Under the pieces are notes generated by a model that did no database searches, had not been told where the DNA came from, and worked only from the letters and a program-made list of their open reading frames with translations. This document shows positions 19,635 to 29,084 of a stretch of DNA of 64,000 nt, in pieces (position 1 is the first letter of the stretch; each line of letters starts with the position of its first letter). Origin of the DNA: DATLWN01 sp964492895 (GTDB lineage Bacteria; Pseudomonadota; Zetaproteobacteria; Mariprofundales; Mariprofundaceae); the NCBI GenBank assembly GCA_964492895.1, contig CAZBLR010000001.1, positions 1-64,000 on the forward strand, in the 5' to 3' direction. The position numbers and the translations under genes are program-made.

Positions 19635-20126
19635 CTACTGCTTCTTGGTGTCCTTGTCCTCGAGGGTTTTCAGGAACGCGATGATATCCGCCCGGTTCTG
19701 GGGATTCTGCATCTCGGGCAGTGTCGGCATCGTCAGTCCGTAAGGATTGGAGGCGACCAGGGCCTTGGCCGACGGGTCGATCTTCGCAAACGCCCGCGGG
19801 CTGGTGATCCACTGCTCGATCCACGCCACGTCGTGGCGATGGGTCACGTCGCGCAGGCCCGGTGCTCCGACCTCGCTGGCATCGTAGTCCAGGCGGTGGC
19901 AGTGGAAGCAGATGCTCTCGTAGATCTTGCGCCCGGCCTCGGCGTTGCCGACGATGGGCGCCTCGGCGGCCTGCTGGGCCTCGTCGGGGGCCGGCTCCGC
20001 CTTTGCAGACGCTGCGGCCTTCGCAGGCTCAGCCTTGGCCGCGGCCTTGGCCGCAGCCTGAGCCGCGCCCGATGGCAGGACCATCAGACCGATCATCATT
20101 GCCGATAGCAGGAGCCCCTTACGCAT
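19635..20126 (-). CDS. Periplasmic c-type cytochrome with Ala/Lys-rich linker
   Basis: Protein of 163 aa. After the signal peptide come about 35 residues of Ala, Lys, Pro and Glu repeats, then one cytochrome c domain with haem site CFHCH (C73-H77) and a likely Met ligand in LTMPTLPEM. GGGAGGT lies six bases before the ATG at 20126, which is why it is preferred over a start five codons earlier. The linker suggests tethering to, or reaching between, partners. It is convergent with the AsmA-like gene and divergent from purB. Confidence 0.85.
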   Translation of the reverse strand: MRKGLLLSAMMIGLMVLPSGAAQAAAKAAAKAEPAKAAASAKAEPAPDEAQQAAEAPIVGNAEAGRKIYESICFHCHRLDYDASEVGAPGLRDVTHRHDVAWIEQWITSPRAFAKIDPSAKALVASNPYGLTMPTLPEMQNPQNRADIIAFLKTLEDKDTKKQ

Positions 20127-20276
20127 GCCCACCTCCCGCACACACTTTATGGTCAGCCCGCGCCCCCTGCAAGCCCGAACCCGCCAAAGCCCGGCCGCCC
20201 TGCCCCCGCGTCTTTGTCTCGAAGCGGTCGCCGGTGTACCTTTCGCCCTCGATCATACCCGATGGGAGCCGCACGC

Positions 20277-21644
20277 ATGGACCTGACGCACCTGACCGCC
20301 CTTTCGCCGCTGGACGGCCGCTATGCCGGCAAGGTACAGGAACTGCGCCCGATCTTCAGCGAATACGGCCTGATCCGCGCCCGGGCCACGGTCGAGATCC
20401 GCTGGCTGCAGGCGCTGTCCCGCCAGCCGCGCATCGCCGAGGTACCGGCGCTGTCCGTGGCTGCCAACGCCGTGCTCGAGGGCATCGTCGCCGGTTTCGA
20501 CGAGGCGGATGCCGCGCGCGTCAAATCCATCGAGGCCACCACCAATCATGACGTCAAGGCCGTCGAGTACTTCCTGAAGGAGAAGGTCGCCGGCAACGAG
20601 GAACTGGCCGCCGTCTCCGAGTTCCTGCATTTCGCCTGCACCAGCGAGGACATCAACAACCTTTCCTACGGCCTGATGCTGTCGGAGGCGCGCGATTCGG
20701 TGTTGCTGCCGGCCATGGACCGGCTGATCGCTGCCGCCACCGCCATGGCACAGGACATGGCGGGTGCCGCCATGCTGTCGCGCACGCACGGACAGCCGGC
20801 CAGCCCGACGACGATGGGCAAGGAATGGGCCAATGTCGTGTTCCGCCTGCGCCGCCAGCGCCAGCAGGTCGCTGATGTATCGATCCTCGGCAAGATCAAC
20901 GGCGCCGTCGGCAACTACAACGCCCATCTCGTCAGCTATCCGGATGTCGAGTGGCCGACACTGGCCAAGGCCTTCGTCGAGGAGCTGGGGCTGGCGTGGA
21001 ACCCGTACACGACGCAGATCGAGCCCCACGACTACATCGCCGAGCTGGGCGATGCACTGGCCCGCTTCGATACGGTGCTGATCGACTTCTGCCGCGATGT
21101 CTGGGGCTACGTGTCGCTGGGCTACTTCAAACAGAAGGTGATCGCCGGCGAGGTCGGTTCCTCGACGATGCCGCACAAGGTCAACCCGATCGATTTCGAG
21201 AACGCCGAGGGCAACCTGGGGCTGGCCAACGCCGTGCTGCGGCACCTGGCCGAGAAGCTGCCGGTCTCGCGTTGGCAGCGCGACCTCACCGACTCCACGG
21301 TGCTGCGCAATCTCGGCGTCGGCTTCGGCTATGCCCTGCTGGCCTACGAGTCGGCCCTGAAGGGCCTGGGCAAGCTGGAACTGAACCCGGTGCGCCTGGC
21401 CGAGGACCTGGACGCCACCTGGGAGGTGCTGGGCGAGGCCGTGCAGACGGTGATGCGCCGCTACGGCCTGGCGAACCCGTACGAGCAGATGAAGGCGCTG
21501 ACGCGCGGCAAGGGCATCACGCCGGAAAGCCTGTATGCCTTCATCGAGAACCTCGACATCCCGGGCGACGCCAAGACACAGCTGCTGGCCCTGACGCCGG
21601 CGACCTACACCGGCAACGCCGAGCAGCAGGCCAGGGACATCTGA
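20277..21644 (+). CDS. purB: Adenylosuccinate lyase
   Basis: Acts twice in purine synthesis, cleaving SAICAR and adenylosuccinate to release fumarate. The protein is 455 aa, like E. coli PurB, and begins MDLTHLTALSPLDGRYAGK. It carries the superfamily signature SSTMPHKVNPIDFEN and the TSEDINNLSYGL segment. The start at 20277 matches the family; an ATG five codons upstream is less likely. Confidence 0.97.
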   Translation: MDLTHLTALSPLDGRYAGKVQELRPIFSEYGLIRARATVEIRWLQALSRQPRIAEVPALSVAANAVLEGIVAGFDEADAARVKSIEATTNHDVKAVEYFLKEKVAGNEELAAVSEFLHFACTSEDINNLSYGLMLSEARDSVLLPAMDRLIAAATAMAQDMAGAAMLSRTHGQPASPTTMGKEWANVVFRLRRQRQQVADVSILGKINGAVGNYNAHLVSYPDVEWPTLAKAFVEELGLAWNPYTTQIEPHDYIAELGDALARFDTVLIDFCRDVWGYVSLGYFKQKVIAGEVGSSTMPHKVNPIDFENAEGNLGLANAVLRHLAEKLPVSRWQRDLTDSTVLRNLGVGFGYALLAYESALKGLGKLELNPVRLAEDLDATWEVLGEAVQTVMRRYGLANPYEQMKALTRGKGITPESLYAFIENLDIPGDAKTQLLALTPATYTGNAEQQARDI

Positions 21645-21769
21645 CCCGGAGCGCCCGGACACCCCTCCGGCATCGGCCTTCCGGCCCGCTCACCATATCG
21701 TGCTATGATCGAATGAACATTCGGCGTCCCGATTCGTCGCATGCACGTCGCCCGATCCAGGAGTATGCC

Positions 21770-22351
21770 ATGACAGCCACCCTTGCCCGTGTTTCCACCC
21801 TCGCCGTCGCCATCGGCCTGCTGCTTTCGGGCCTTCCCATGCAGGCGCATGCGGAATCCGCGGCGGCGAAGCGCAAGGACATCATCCACATGCGCAACGA
21901 AACGCTGGCGAAGCTGTACAAGATCCATCCGGCGGCCCGCGCCGAGATCCGCAAGGCGGTCGGCTATGCCGTGTTCAGCAACATCGGCGTCAACCTGATC
22001 CTGCTCTCCGCCGGCGGCGGCTCGGGCGTGGCGCACGACAACCGCTCGGGCAGGAACATCTACATGAAGATGGTCACCGGCGGCTTCGGGCTCGGCCTGG
22101 GCGTCAAGGACTTCCGCGGCGTGTTCGTGTTCCATACGCGCAAGGCCTTCGATCATTTCGTCAACAGCGGCTGGGAGGCCGGCGCCCAGGCCGACGCGGC
22201 CGCCAAGGCGGGCGACAAGGGCGGGGCGGCGGCCGGCGCGATCACGGTCGCCCCCGGCGTGGATCTCTACCAGATCACCGAGAACGGCCTGGCGCTGCAG
22301 GCCACGATCCAGGGCACCAAGTACTACAGGGACAAGGAACTGAACAAGTAG
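21770..22351 (+). CDS. SYLF (YSC84) domain lipid-binding protein, exported
   Basis: Protein of 193 aa with a signal peptide (cleavage near QAHAES) and a SYLF domain: IRKAVGYAVFSNIGVNLILLSAGGGSG, then a Gly-rich middle and a C-terminal strand VDLYQITENGLALQA. SYLF domains bind phospholipids in eukaryotes; the bacterial role is unclear. CCAGGAG precedes the ATG. A decayed copy of its last 17 codons is at 22935-22985. Confidence 0.85.
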   Translation: MTATLARVSTLAVAIGLLLSGLPMQAHAESAAAKRKDIIHMRNETLAKLYKIHPAARAEIRKAVGYAVFSNIGVNLILLSAGGGSGVAHDNRSGRNIYMKMVTGGFGLGLGVKDFRGVFVFHTRKAFDHFVNSGWEAGAQADAAAKAGDKGGAAAGAITVAPGVDLYQITENGLALQATIQGTKYYRDKELNK

Positions 22352-22364
22352 GCCGCCCGCCCCG

Positions 22365-22913
22365 CTATCCCGGCGGCGGCGGATCGGGACGGTGCTCCGG
22401 CATCCGCCTCGACCAGACAGCCCAGACGAGCCAACCGGCCGGCCCGGCGACCACGGCGCTGCCGATGCCCCATAGCAACAGGTAGGGAAGTGTGAACGGC
22501 CAGAAGGCCACCACGTGGGCGATACCCTCGATGCTTTGCAGCACGTCAACGAGCAGGACGCCGAGCCCCAAGGTCGTGCCGAGATAGGCAGCGACGAAGA
22601 TGTACAGCCACTTCCGGAAGCGGGCCATTCCCCGCCTGCGCACCCTTCGCAACACGGATCGCGAATAGTGCGCCAGCAGTGCGAATGGAATGAGGAACAT
22701 CAGCGTCAGGGGCATGACCCAGCCCGCGCCTTCGGACCACGTCGCCACCGACACGCCTTTGGCTGCGAGCACGCTCCGGATCACGATGCCGAGGGCTGCC
22801 GGCAGCAGTAGCCCGGTGAGATAGGTCAGCAGAAAAAGCCGCCCCACGGACCGGGATGCGTGCATCCGCTCCCGGTGCTTCGTCGCATGCGTCGTCTCCG
22901 GATTTTCCATCAT
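22365..22913 (-). CDS. Unknown four-helix membrane protein
   Basis: Protein of 182 aa, not recognised. Four hydrophobic segments are seen (LFLLTYLTGLLLPAALGIV, MPLTLMFLIPFALLA, WLYIFVAAYLGTTLGLGVL, FTLPYLLLWGIGSAVVAG), with a basic loop RRVRRRGMARFRK between the second and third and a Pro-rich tail. The start is uncertain: ATG at 22913, ATG at 22910 or TTG at 22928, none with a clear ribosome site. It lies between a SYLF gene and that gene's decayed partial copy. Confidence 0.65.
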   Translation of the reverse strand: MMENPETTHATKHRERMHASRSVGRLFLLTYLTGLLLPAALGIVIRSVLAAKGVSVATWSEGAGWVMPLTLMFLIPFALLAHYSRSVLRRVRRRGMARFRKWLYIFVAAYLGTTLGLGVLLVDVLQSIEGIAHVVAFWPFTLPYLLLWGIGSAVVAGPAGWLVWAVWSRRMPEHRPDPPPPG

Positions 22914-22934
22914 GGAAATATAGACCAACCGACC

Positions 22935-22985
22935 ATGACTCTTGGCACTAATCGCTACAGGGACAAAGATCTGAACGGCAAATAG
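22935..22985 (+). pseudogene. Remnant of a second SYLF gene (3' end only)
   Basis: The reading TLGTNRYRDKDLNGK followed by TAG is clearly related to the last residues of the SYLF protein at 21770-22351 (QGTKYYRDKELNK, stop). The DNA is also similar, sharing TACAGGGACAA and CTGAAC. Nothing upstream continues the match because the unknown membrane gene on the other strand occupies that space. This looks like the stump of a tandem duplicate broken by deletion or insertion. Confidence 0.7.
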
Positions 22986-23109
22986 CCGGCCCTGAACCCT
23001 CCTGGGGAGTCAGATGCCACCGGCGTCCAGGCGTTGCTGCCGCCAAGACTCACGATGCGTGAGAGACTTAGTCCTCTCCCTGATGGTCCGCCGGCATGTA
23101 TGCCCTGGA

Positions 23110-23538
23110 CTAAATGGCGCCGTCCCGGCCGTGCATGTACCGGACCCCGAGGGCGATCAGCACGAAGGTGGCACCAAGCGCCATCAGGATCGTCGAGCCG
23201 CCCCAGAGTTCGAAGAAGCCGTCGAGGGTGGCCGTGTCCTGAACATCGGGATCTTCCGGATCGATCAGCACCGACACCTTCTCGCCCACGGTGTAGGCGG
23301 AAGGGGTGCTGACTTCCTTCGAGTACAACAGGTGCACATAGCCCTGCGGGTCCGCATAGCGGACCACCGGATGGCTCCTGAACGAACCGGCGGAGCCCTG
23401 CATCGCCACCACCGTGCCGTCCACGTGGACCGCCCTGGCCACGAATGCATGCGTGCCGTCCCAGTCGAACAGGCCCACGGCGAACACCAGCACGCCGATC
23501 ACGACGAAAAGCTTGAGTATCAGGCTGATATCGTTCAC
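23110..23538 (-). CDS. DUF3592-type membrane protein
   Basis: Protein of 142 aa with an N-terminal membrane helix (ILKLFVVIGVLVFAVGLF) and a C-terminal one (ILMALGATFVLIALGVRY), enclosing an extracytoplasmic beta domain (GTVVAMQGSAGSFRSHPVVRY, GEKVSVLIDPEDPD). This is the DUF3592 layout; the function is unknown. GTG at 23538 is preferred because GGAGGGG precedes it; ATG at 23553 is the alternative. Confidence 0.72.
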   Translation of the reverse strand: MNDISLILKLFVVIGVLVFAVGLFDWDGTHAFVARAVHVDGTVVAMQGSAGSFRSHPVVRYADPQGYVHLLYSKEVSTPSAYTVGEKVSVLIDPEDPDVQDTATLDGFFELWGGSTILMALGATFVLIALGVRYMHGRDGAI

Positions 23539-23743
23539 ATCCCCTCCACGCATGACTGCCTTGCCGGCAGGCGTCGAGACGGCCGGGAATCCGGGCCCGG
23601 CAGGCCCATGCCGAACGGCGGCGGGACGTGGATGATCAGAAGCCCGGATTCCGGCCTCGCGTCCCTGCCCCCGTGCCTGGCCCAATGCATGCCCCTCTCC
23701 CTTCATCCGTCCTAGTGAAGTCGGGAAGTTGCCAAAACGCAAC

Positions 23744-24721
23744 TCAGCGCAGGGACCGGGCATAAATGGCCAGCACCAGGATGGCCAGGGTGACCAGCCA
23801 CACGATCACATAGACCACGGTGGCGCGCCTGGCCTGTTCCTTCTCCAGCCAGGTGCGCGGGCGGATGCCCTTGATCAGGAACACGATCTTGCTGGCCAGA
23901 TTCACGCATACCACGTTCACCGCCAGCAGCAGGCCGGCACCGGTGGCGAGGCCGAGGCTGCCGTGGCCCAGCATCAGGCCGCAGGCGGCGGCGGGGGGCA
24001 ACAGCGCCACCGCGACCATCACCCCGACGAGCACGCTGGACAGGCCCGTGGTCAGCGACAGCGCCGCCGCCGCACCCGAGGCCAGGGCCAGGACCACGGA
24101 TTCCAGGCTGGGCTCGGTGCGTGCCATCAGCTCGTGGCTGCCCACACCGTCGGGCCAGGCATAGCCGAGGACGGCGGACAGCGCCAGCACCACCCCGATG
24201 CCGGCGAGCAGCGTATACACGGATTTGCGCATCAGCGGGATGTCGCCCAGGGCCGTGCCGAGGCTCAACGCCAGATTCGGGCCCAACAGCGGCGCGATGA
24301 CCATGGCGCCGATGACCACGGCGATGTTGTCCTCGACGAGGCCGATGGCGGCCACGACCGTCGACAGCATCACCAGCACGATGAAATTGGCGTTCAGGCG
24401 CGAGCTCTTCTCGACCTCCTCGTACAGCGCCTCCCGCGCTGCCGTGGCCTTGTCCTCCTCGCTGCGCTCCTTCTCCTCCGGTTTCGGCAGCGAGGCCTCG
24501 ATCGGCATGACCAGAATCTGCGCCGTTTCCTGCGCCCCCAGGATGCTCTGCAGGGCATCGAGCACCGATTGCAGCCGGTCGTCGGCCACGATCAGGCGCA
24601 TCGGCTGCATGCCGTCCTCGCCGACCAGGCCCAGGCGGAAATCCTGAGCCTTGTATTTCTCGGCGATCGTGCGCACCACCGGCACGCTCCCCGATTCGGC
24701 GATGACCTCGACGTATTTCAT
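23744..24721 (-). CDS. DUF389 family membrane protein (TIGR00341 type)
   Basis: Protein of 325 aa. The cytoplasmic N-terminal domain (residues 1-110, ending in a charged Glu/Lys stretch) is followed by about six membrane helices with conserved GAMVIAPLLGPNLALSLG and LVGVMVAVALLPPAAACGL segments. The family is widespread but of unknown function. The ATG at 24721 begins MKYVEVIAESGS, usual for the family. A longer open frame to 24895 runs into the next gene and is not used. Confidence 0.8.
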   Translation of the reverse strand: MKYVEVIAESGSVPVVRTIAEKYKAQDFRLGLVGEDGMQPMRLIVADDRLQSVLDALQSILGAQETAQILVMPIEASLPKPEEKERSEEDKATAAREALYEEVEKSSRLNANFIVLVMLSTVVAAIGLVEDNIAVVIGAMVIAPLLGPNLALSLGTALGDIPLMRKSVYTLLAGIGVVLALSAVLGYAWPDGVGSHELMARTEPSLESVVLALASGAAAALSLTTGLSSVLVGVMVAVALLPPAAACGLMLGHGSLGLATGAGLLLAVNVVCVNLASKIVFLIKGIRPRTWLEKEQARRATVVYVIVWLVTLAILVLAIYARSLR

Positions 24722-24812
24722 GCCGCTCCCCTGACCTCGGCGGCCACCGGCACGACCGGACCCGCCCATACATTGAAGTGAAACGGCGGCGAATGCGCAA
24801 GCAGCCCGGATC

Positions 24813-25940
24813 TCAGTGCCGCTCCGCCAGCAGGCTGCCGACGGCCCGCCACAGGCGCAGGCCGTCCTCCAGGCTGAGCCCGTGCAGATTGCCATGGCCG
24901 AATCCGTCGAGCAGGTACAGGCGCGCCTGCCCGGGGGCCACGGCCCGCGCCAGCGCCTCGCTCTGCGTGAAGGGAATGATGGTGTCGGTGCGGCCGTGCA
25001 CCAGGATCAGCCGCGCATGCAGCCGTCCCATCGGCCGGCCCGCCACCGTCAGGTCCGCGATCAGCCGGCGCATGGCCGGCGGCAGCGCCTTGATCAGGGC
25101 CGGCACCCGCCGCCGGTCGCTGTTGGTCAGCAGCGCATACAGGGCCCTGCCCTCGGGTCCCAGGCCGGCGGCCAGATCGTCGACGTTCGCGTCCGCCTCG
25201 GCCAGCTTGCGCCGGGCCATCCCGGCGAACAGGCGCCGGTCACCGGCATCGTCCAGCAGCGACATATTGCTCAACGCGAACACCCACATGCCGTAACGGT
25301 TCGGCTGCATGTGCCGCCACTGCCCGTCGACCCGGAAATCGCCGGTCGTGACATAGGTCAGCAGCGCGGCCAGATCGTAATAACCGCCGATGCCGAGCAC
25401 GAAGCGCACCCGGCGCCCGATGTCCGGCTGCATGGCCGCGAGCAGGGCCGGGCCCACGGCATAGCTGACGGCACCGATGCCGAGCCGTCCTCCGGGCACC
25501 ATGCCGGGATGCGCCACCAGCCAGCGGCAGGCGTCGGCGATGCCCTGCACATCGGATGCATGCACCCTCAGCCGGCGCATGCCGGGCAGCTCGGGCACCA
25601 GCACCGCGAACCCGGCGCGGGCCAGCGTCGTGGCCATGGCCACCAGTCGCGGCTCGTCCTTGCCCTCGGGCTGCACGCCGGGCACCAGCACGATGCCGGC
25701 ACGCACCTTGCCGGCCGGATGGTAGAGATCCGCACCGTAGCCGCGCCCGTCCATGGCGTAATGCAGGGCATAACGGCGGGGTGGCTCGGTCAGGTGTTTG
25801 TACAGGTCGTCCCGCGTGCCCGCCGCCATATCGGCCAGCACCAGCGCGGCTTCGAGATCGGCCCTGAACCAGACGGCGGCCAGGCCGGGCAGCAGGAGCA
25901 GGAGAAGGCCGCCGCCAAGCCACCAGCGCCTGAAGCGCAA
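24813..25940 (-). CDS. Alpha/beta hydrolase with N-terminal membrane anchor
   Basis: Protein of 375 aa with a signal-anchor helix at residues 7-24 and a hydrolase domain in the periplasm. The likely nucleophile is the Ser in GIGAVSYAVG, the acid the Asp in HGRTDTIIP, and the histidine that in GFGHGNLHG. LVPGVQPEGKDEPRL replaces the usual oxyanion-strand sequence. An insertion (about residues 210-300) forms a helical cap. The substrate is unknown. It ends close to, and reads with, ispH upstream, and may share its transcript. Confidence 0.72.
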   Translation of the reverse strand: MRFRRWWLGGGLLLLLLPGLAAVWFRADLEAALVLADMAAGTRDDLYKHLTEPPRRYALHYAMDGRGYGADLYHPAGKVRAGIVLVPGVQPEGKDEPRLVAMATTLARAGFAVLVPELPGMRRLRVHASDVQGIADACRWLVAHPGMVPGGRLGIGAVSYAVGPALLAAMQPDIGRRVRFVLGIGGYYDLAALLTYVTTGDFRVDGQWRHMQPNRYGMWVFALSNMSLLDDAGDRRLFAGMARRKLAEADANVDDLAAGLGPEGRALYALLTNSDRRRVPALIKALPPAMRRLIADLTVAGRPMGRLHARLILVHGRTDTIIPFTQSEALARAVAPGQARLYLLDGFGHGNLHGLSLEDGLRLWRAVGSLLAERH

Positions 25941-25947
25941 GGGGATG

Positions 25948-26898
25948 TCAGTCTCCGCTCGGGGCGTGGGGACGCAGCTCCTCGGGCAGGTTGAAGGTGA
26001 TGTGTTCCTCGGTCACGGCCAACCGGCCCACCGCATCGGCACCGCGGGAGCGCAGGAAATCGACGACCTGCTGCACCAGTACCTCCGGCGCCGAGGCCCC
26101 GGCCGTGACGCCGATGCGCACATTGCCCGCAAGCCACGCGGCATCGATGTCGTCGGGCCCGTCGATCAGGTGCGCCCGGCAGCCGGAACGCTCGGCGACC
26201 TCGCGCAGGCGGTTGCTGTTCGACGAGTTCTTCGAGCCGATCACCAGCACCACATCGACCCGGTCGGCCAGCTCCTTGACCGCCATCTGCCGGTTGCTGG
26301 TGGCATAGCAGATATCCTCGCGCTTCGGCGCCTGCACATTCGGGAAGCGCTCCCTCAGCGCGGCGATGACCTCGGCCGTATCGTCGACCGACAGTGTCGT
26401 CTGCGTCACGTAGGCCAGCTTGTCGGGATCGTCGACGACCAGGGTCTCGACGTCCTCGGGGGTTGAGATCAGCAGTACCGAGCCTGCCGGTGCCTGGCCC
26501 ATCGTGCCCTCGACCTCGGGATGGCCGGCGTGGCCGATCAGCACCACCTGGTCGCCGTTCTTCAGGTGCCGCAACAGCTCGAGATGCACCTTGGTCACCA
26601 GGGGGCAGGTGGCGTCGATGACCTTGAGCCCGCGCTGCTTCGCCCGCTCGCGCACGGCCTGGCTGACGCCGTGGGCCGAGAAGATCAGCAGGGAGCCGTC
26701 CGGCGCATCGTCGACCTCGTCGACGAACACCGCGCCCTTGCCGCGCAGGTCCTCGACCACGAACTTGTTGTGCACGATCTCGTGGCGCACGTACACCGGC
26801 GCCCCGAACACCGCCAGCGCCCGCTCGACGATCTCGATGGCGCGATCGACCCCGGCACAGAAACCGCGTGGCTCGGCTAGCATCACTTGCATCGGCAT
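25948..26898 (-). CDS. ispH: 4-hydroxy-3-methylbut-2-enyl diphosphate reductase
   Basis: Last step of the MEP isoprenoid pathway: reduces HMBPP to IPP and DMAPP with a [4Fe-4S] cluster. The three cluster cysteines are C14 (RGFCAGVDRA), C98 (DATCPLV) and C197 (DICYATSNRQ). The protein is 316 aa. The start at 26898 (MPMQVML) has GAGGAG just upstream; a longer frame overlaps the divergent bcp gene. Confidence 0.97.
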   Translation of the reverse strand: MPMQVMLAEPRGFCAGVDRAIEIVERALAVFGAPVYVRHEIVHNKFVVEDLRGKGAVFVDEVDDAPDGSLLIFSAHGVSQAVRERAKQRGLKVIDATCPLVTKVHLELLRHLKNGDQVVLIGHAGHPEVEGTMGQAPAGSVLLISTPEDVETLVVDDPDKLAYVTQTTLSVDDTAEVIAALRERFPNVQAPKREDICYATSNRQMAVKELADRVDVVLVIGSKNSSNSNRLREVAERSGCRAHLIDGPDDIDAAWLAGNVRIGVTAGASAPEVLVQQVVDFLRSRGADAVGRLAVTEEHITFNLPEELRPHAPSGD

Positions 26899-26965
26899 TC
26901 CACTCCTCGACGGATGTGAATGAAAGTCTATCATTGAGCGCCAGTCCTGCCCACAAGGAGAACCC

Positions 26966-27448
26966 ATGAGCACGAACACCCCCGAGGCGGGCGATACGGC
27001 CCCCGACTTCACGCTGCCGACCTGGCCCGAAGGCGAGCTGACGCTTTCAAGCCTGCGCGAAAAATGGGTCGTGCTCTACTTCTATCCGAAGGACAACACC
27101 CCCGGATGCACCACGGAATCCTGCGCCTTCCGCGACGCCTCGGGGGATTTCGACGCCGCCGGCGCGGTGATCCTCGGCATCAGCCGCGACTCGGTGCAGT
27201 CGCACGCCGGGTTCGCGGCCAAGTTCGACCTGCCCTTCCGCCTGGTCGCCGACCCGGACGAGATCGCCTGCAAGGCCTTCGACGTGATCCGCATGAAGAA
27301 CATGTACGGCAGGGAGGTGCTCGGCGTGGAGCGCTCCACCTTCCTGATCGATCCGCATGGCCGCATCGCCCATGCCTGGCGCAAGGTCAAGGTCGACGGC
27401 CATGTCGACGAGGTACTGGCCACGCTGAACCGCCTCCGCGGCGCCTGA
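26966..27448 (+). CDS. bcp: Thiol peroxidase/peroxiredoxin of the BCP (PrxQ) type
   Basis: Reduces hydrogen and organic peroxides through an active cysteine. The protein is 160 aa with the peroxidatic Cys48 in TPGCTTESC and resolving Cys53, the PrxQ spacing. FYPKDNTPGC and LVADPDEIACKAFDV are family hallmarks. CACAAGGAGAACCC precedes the ATG. The stop overlaps the coaBC start by one base. Confidence 0.95.
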   Translation: MSTNTPEAGDTAPDFTLPTWPEGELTLSSLREKWVVLYFYPKDNTPGCTTESCAFRDASGDFDAAGAVILGISRDSVQSHAGFAAKFDLPFRLVADPDEIACKAFDVIRMKNMYGREVLGVERSTFLIDPHGRIAHAWRKVKVDGHVDEVLATLNRLRGA

Positions 27449-28629
27449 TGTTCGCCGGCAAGCGCATCCTGCTCGGCATCGGAGGCGGCATCGCCGTCTA
27501 CCGCGTGGCCGAGCTGGCGAGGCTGCTGGTGCGCCAGGGAGCCACCGTGCGCTGCGTGATGACGCCGGCCGCCTGCCGTTTCGTGACACCGCTGACCTTC
27601 GAGTCCCTGACCGGCGAGCCGGTCTACACCGAGCTGTTCGACCTGACGGCCGAACGCGAGATGGGGCATATCCGCCTGGCCCGCTGGGCCGACGCCGTGG
27701 TCATCGCCCCGGCCACGGCCGACCTCTTGGCCAAGATCGCCAACGGCATCAGCGACCATCTGCTGACCACACTGCTGCAGGTACGGGAAGGCCCGGTACT
27801 GCTGGCACCGGCCATGAACGCCTCGATGTGGCAGTCCCCGGCCACGGCGCGCAACATCGGGATCCTGCGCGAAAGGGGGATGCACGTCGTCGGCCCGGAG
27901 CATGGGGAACTCGCCTGCGGCGAGGAGGGTCCGGGGCGGCTCAGCGAACCGGAAACGATCGTGGCGGCCCTGCGCCCGCTGGTGGCCGAACCGTTTCTGG
28001 CCGGGCAGTGCTGGGTCATCAACGCCGGCCCGACCTGGGAGCCCTGGGACGAGGTGCGTTTCCTGAGCAACCGCGCCGGCGGCAGCCTGGGCCTGGCATT
28101 GGCCGAAGCCGCGGCCGCACATGGTGCCGAGGCCCGGCTCATCGCCGGCCCATCCGTGCCTGCGAGCAGCGCGTTCGTCTCCCGTCATGATGTGATCACC
28201 GCCGGAGAGATGTTCAACGTCTGCCGCACCCTGGCCGAGAGCGCGGACGTGTTCGTCGCCACCGCCGCCGTCGGCGATTACTGCTTCGCCCAGCGCCTCG
28301 AGGGCAAGCTGAAGCGCACGGAACAGAAGACATTGCAGGTGGAGCTGGTGGCAACCCCCGATATCGTCGCCGCCGTCGCGGCCATGGAGAAGCGCCCCCG
28401 CCGGGTGGTCGCCTTCGCGGCCGAAACGGCGGAACATGTCGAACATGCCCGCAGCAAGTTGCAGGACAAGGGCGTCGATGCCATCTTTGCCAATGACATC
28501 GGCAACATGGGCAGCGTGGATGCCGGCGGCTGGTGGATCGACCACCGGCGCACCGAGCCCGTCGAACGCCGGCCCAAGGAACAGCTGGCCGAGGCCCTGA
28601 TCCAATTCATCCGGGAGCTTGATGCATGA
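27448..28629 (+). CDS. coaBC: Bifunctional phosphopantothenoylcysteine decarboxylase/synthetase
   Basis: Two steps of coenzyme A synthesis in one chain (393 aa). The N-terminal flavin-dependent CoaC half has GGGIAVYRV, the histidine in MGHIRLARWAD, PAMNASMW, and a cysteine in ELACGEEGPGRL. The C-terminal CoaB half starts near residue 185 and carries NAGPTWEPWDEVRFLSN and AAVGDY. The stop overlaps dut. Confidence 0.96.
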   Translation: MFAGKRILLGIGGGIAVYRVAELARLLVRQGATVRCVMTPAACRFVTPLTFESLTGEPVYTELFDLTAEREMGHIRLARWADAVVIAPATADLLAKIANGISDHLLTTLLQVREGPVLLAPAMNASMWQSPATARNIGILRERGMHVVGPEHGELACGEEGPGRLSEPETIVAALRPLVAEPFLAGQCWVINAGPTWEPWDEVRFLSNRAGGSLGLALAEAAAAHGAEARLIAGPSVPASSAFVSRHDVITAGEMFNVCRTLAESADVFVATAAVGDYCFAQRLEGKLKRTEQKTLQVELVATPDIVAAVAAMEKRPRRVVAFAAETAEHVEHARSKLQDKGVDAIFANDIGNMGSVDAGGWWIDHRRTEPVERRPKEQLAEALIQFIRELDA

Positions 28630-29084
28630 GTGCCACCCCAGTCCGCGTCCGGATCCAGCAACTGCCCCACGGCGAGGGCCTGGAGCTTCCGCATTACGCC
28701 AGCGAGCACGCCGCCGGCATGGACCTGCGCGCCGCCGTCGTGGATGCGCTGATCCTGGCCCCGGGCGAGCATGCCCTGGTCCCCACCGGGCTGGCCATCG
28801 CCCTGCCCGAAGGCTTCGAGGCCCAGGTGCGGCCCCGCTCGGGCCTGGCGCTGAAGCATGGCGTCACCGTACTGAACAGCCCCGGCACCATCGATGCCGA
28901 CTACCGCGGCGAGGTGGGCGTGATCCTGATCAACCACGGCCGGCATCCCTTCCCGATCCAGCGCGGCGAGCGCATCGCCCAGATGGTCATCGCGCCGGTC
29001 AGCCGCATCGCCTGGCAACCGGCCGGGTCGCTCGACGACACCGCCCGCGGTGCCGGCGGCTTCGGCAGCTCCGGGCGTCGCTGA
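28626..29084 (+). CDS. dut: dUTP diphosphatase
   Basis: Trimeric dUTPase of 152 aa that hydrolyses dUTP to dUMP and keeps uracil out of DNA. The five motifs are visible: AGMDLRA, PRSGLALKHG, NSPGTIDADYRGE, RGERIAQMVI, and the C-terminal GAGGFGSSGR. It overlaps coaBC by four bases, the common coaBC-dut order in Gammaproteobacteria, and abuts the next gene. Confidence 0.97.
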   Translation: MSATPVRVRIQQLPHGEGLELPHYASEHAAGMDLRAAVVDALILAPGEHALVPTGLAIALPEGFEAQVRPRSGLALKHGVTVLNSPGTIDADYRGEVGVILINHGRHPFPIQRGERIAQMVIAPVSRIAWQPAGSLDDTARGAGGFGSSGRR

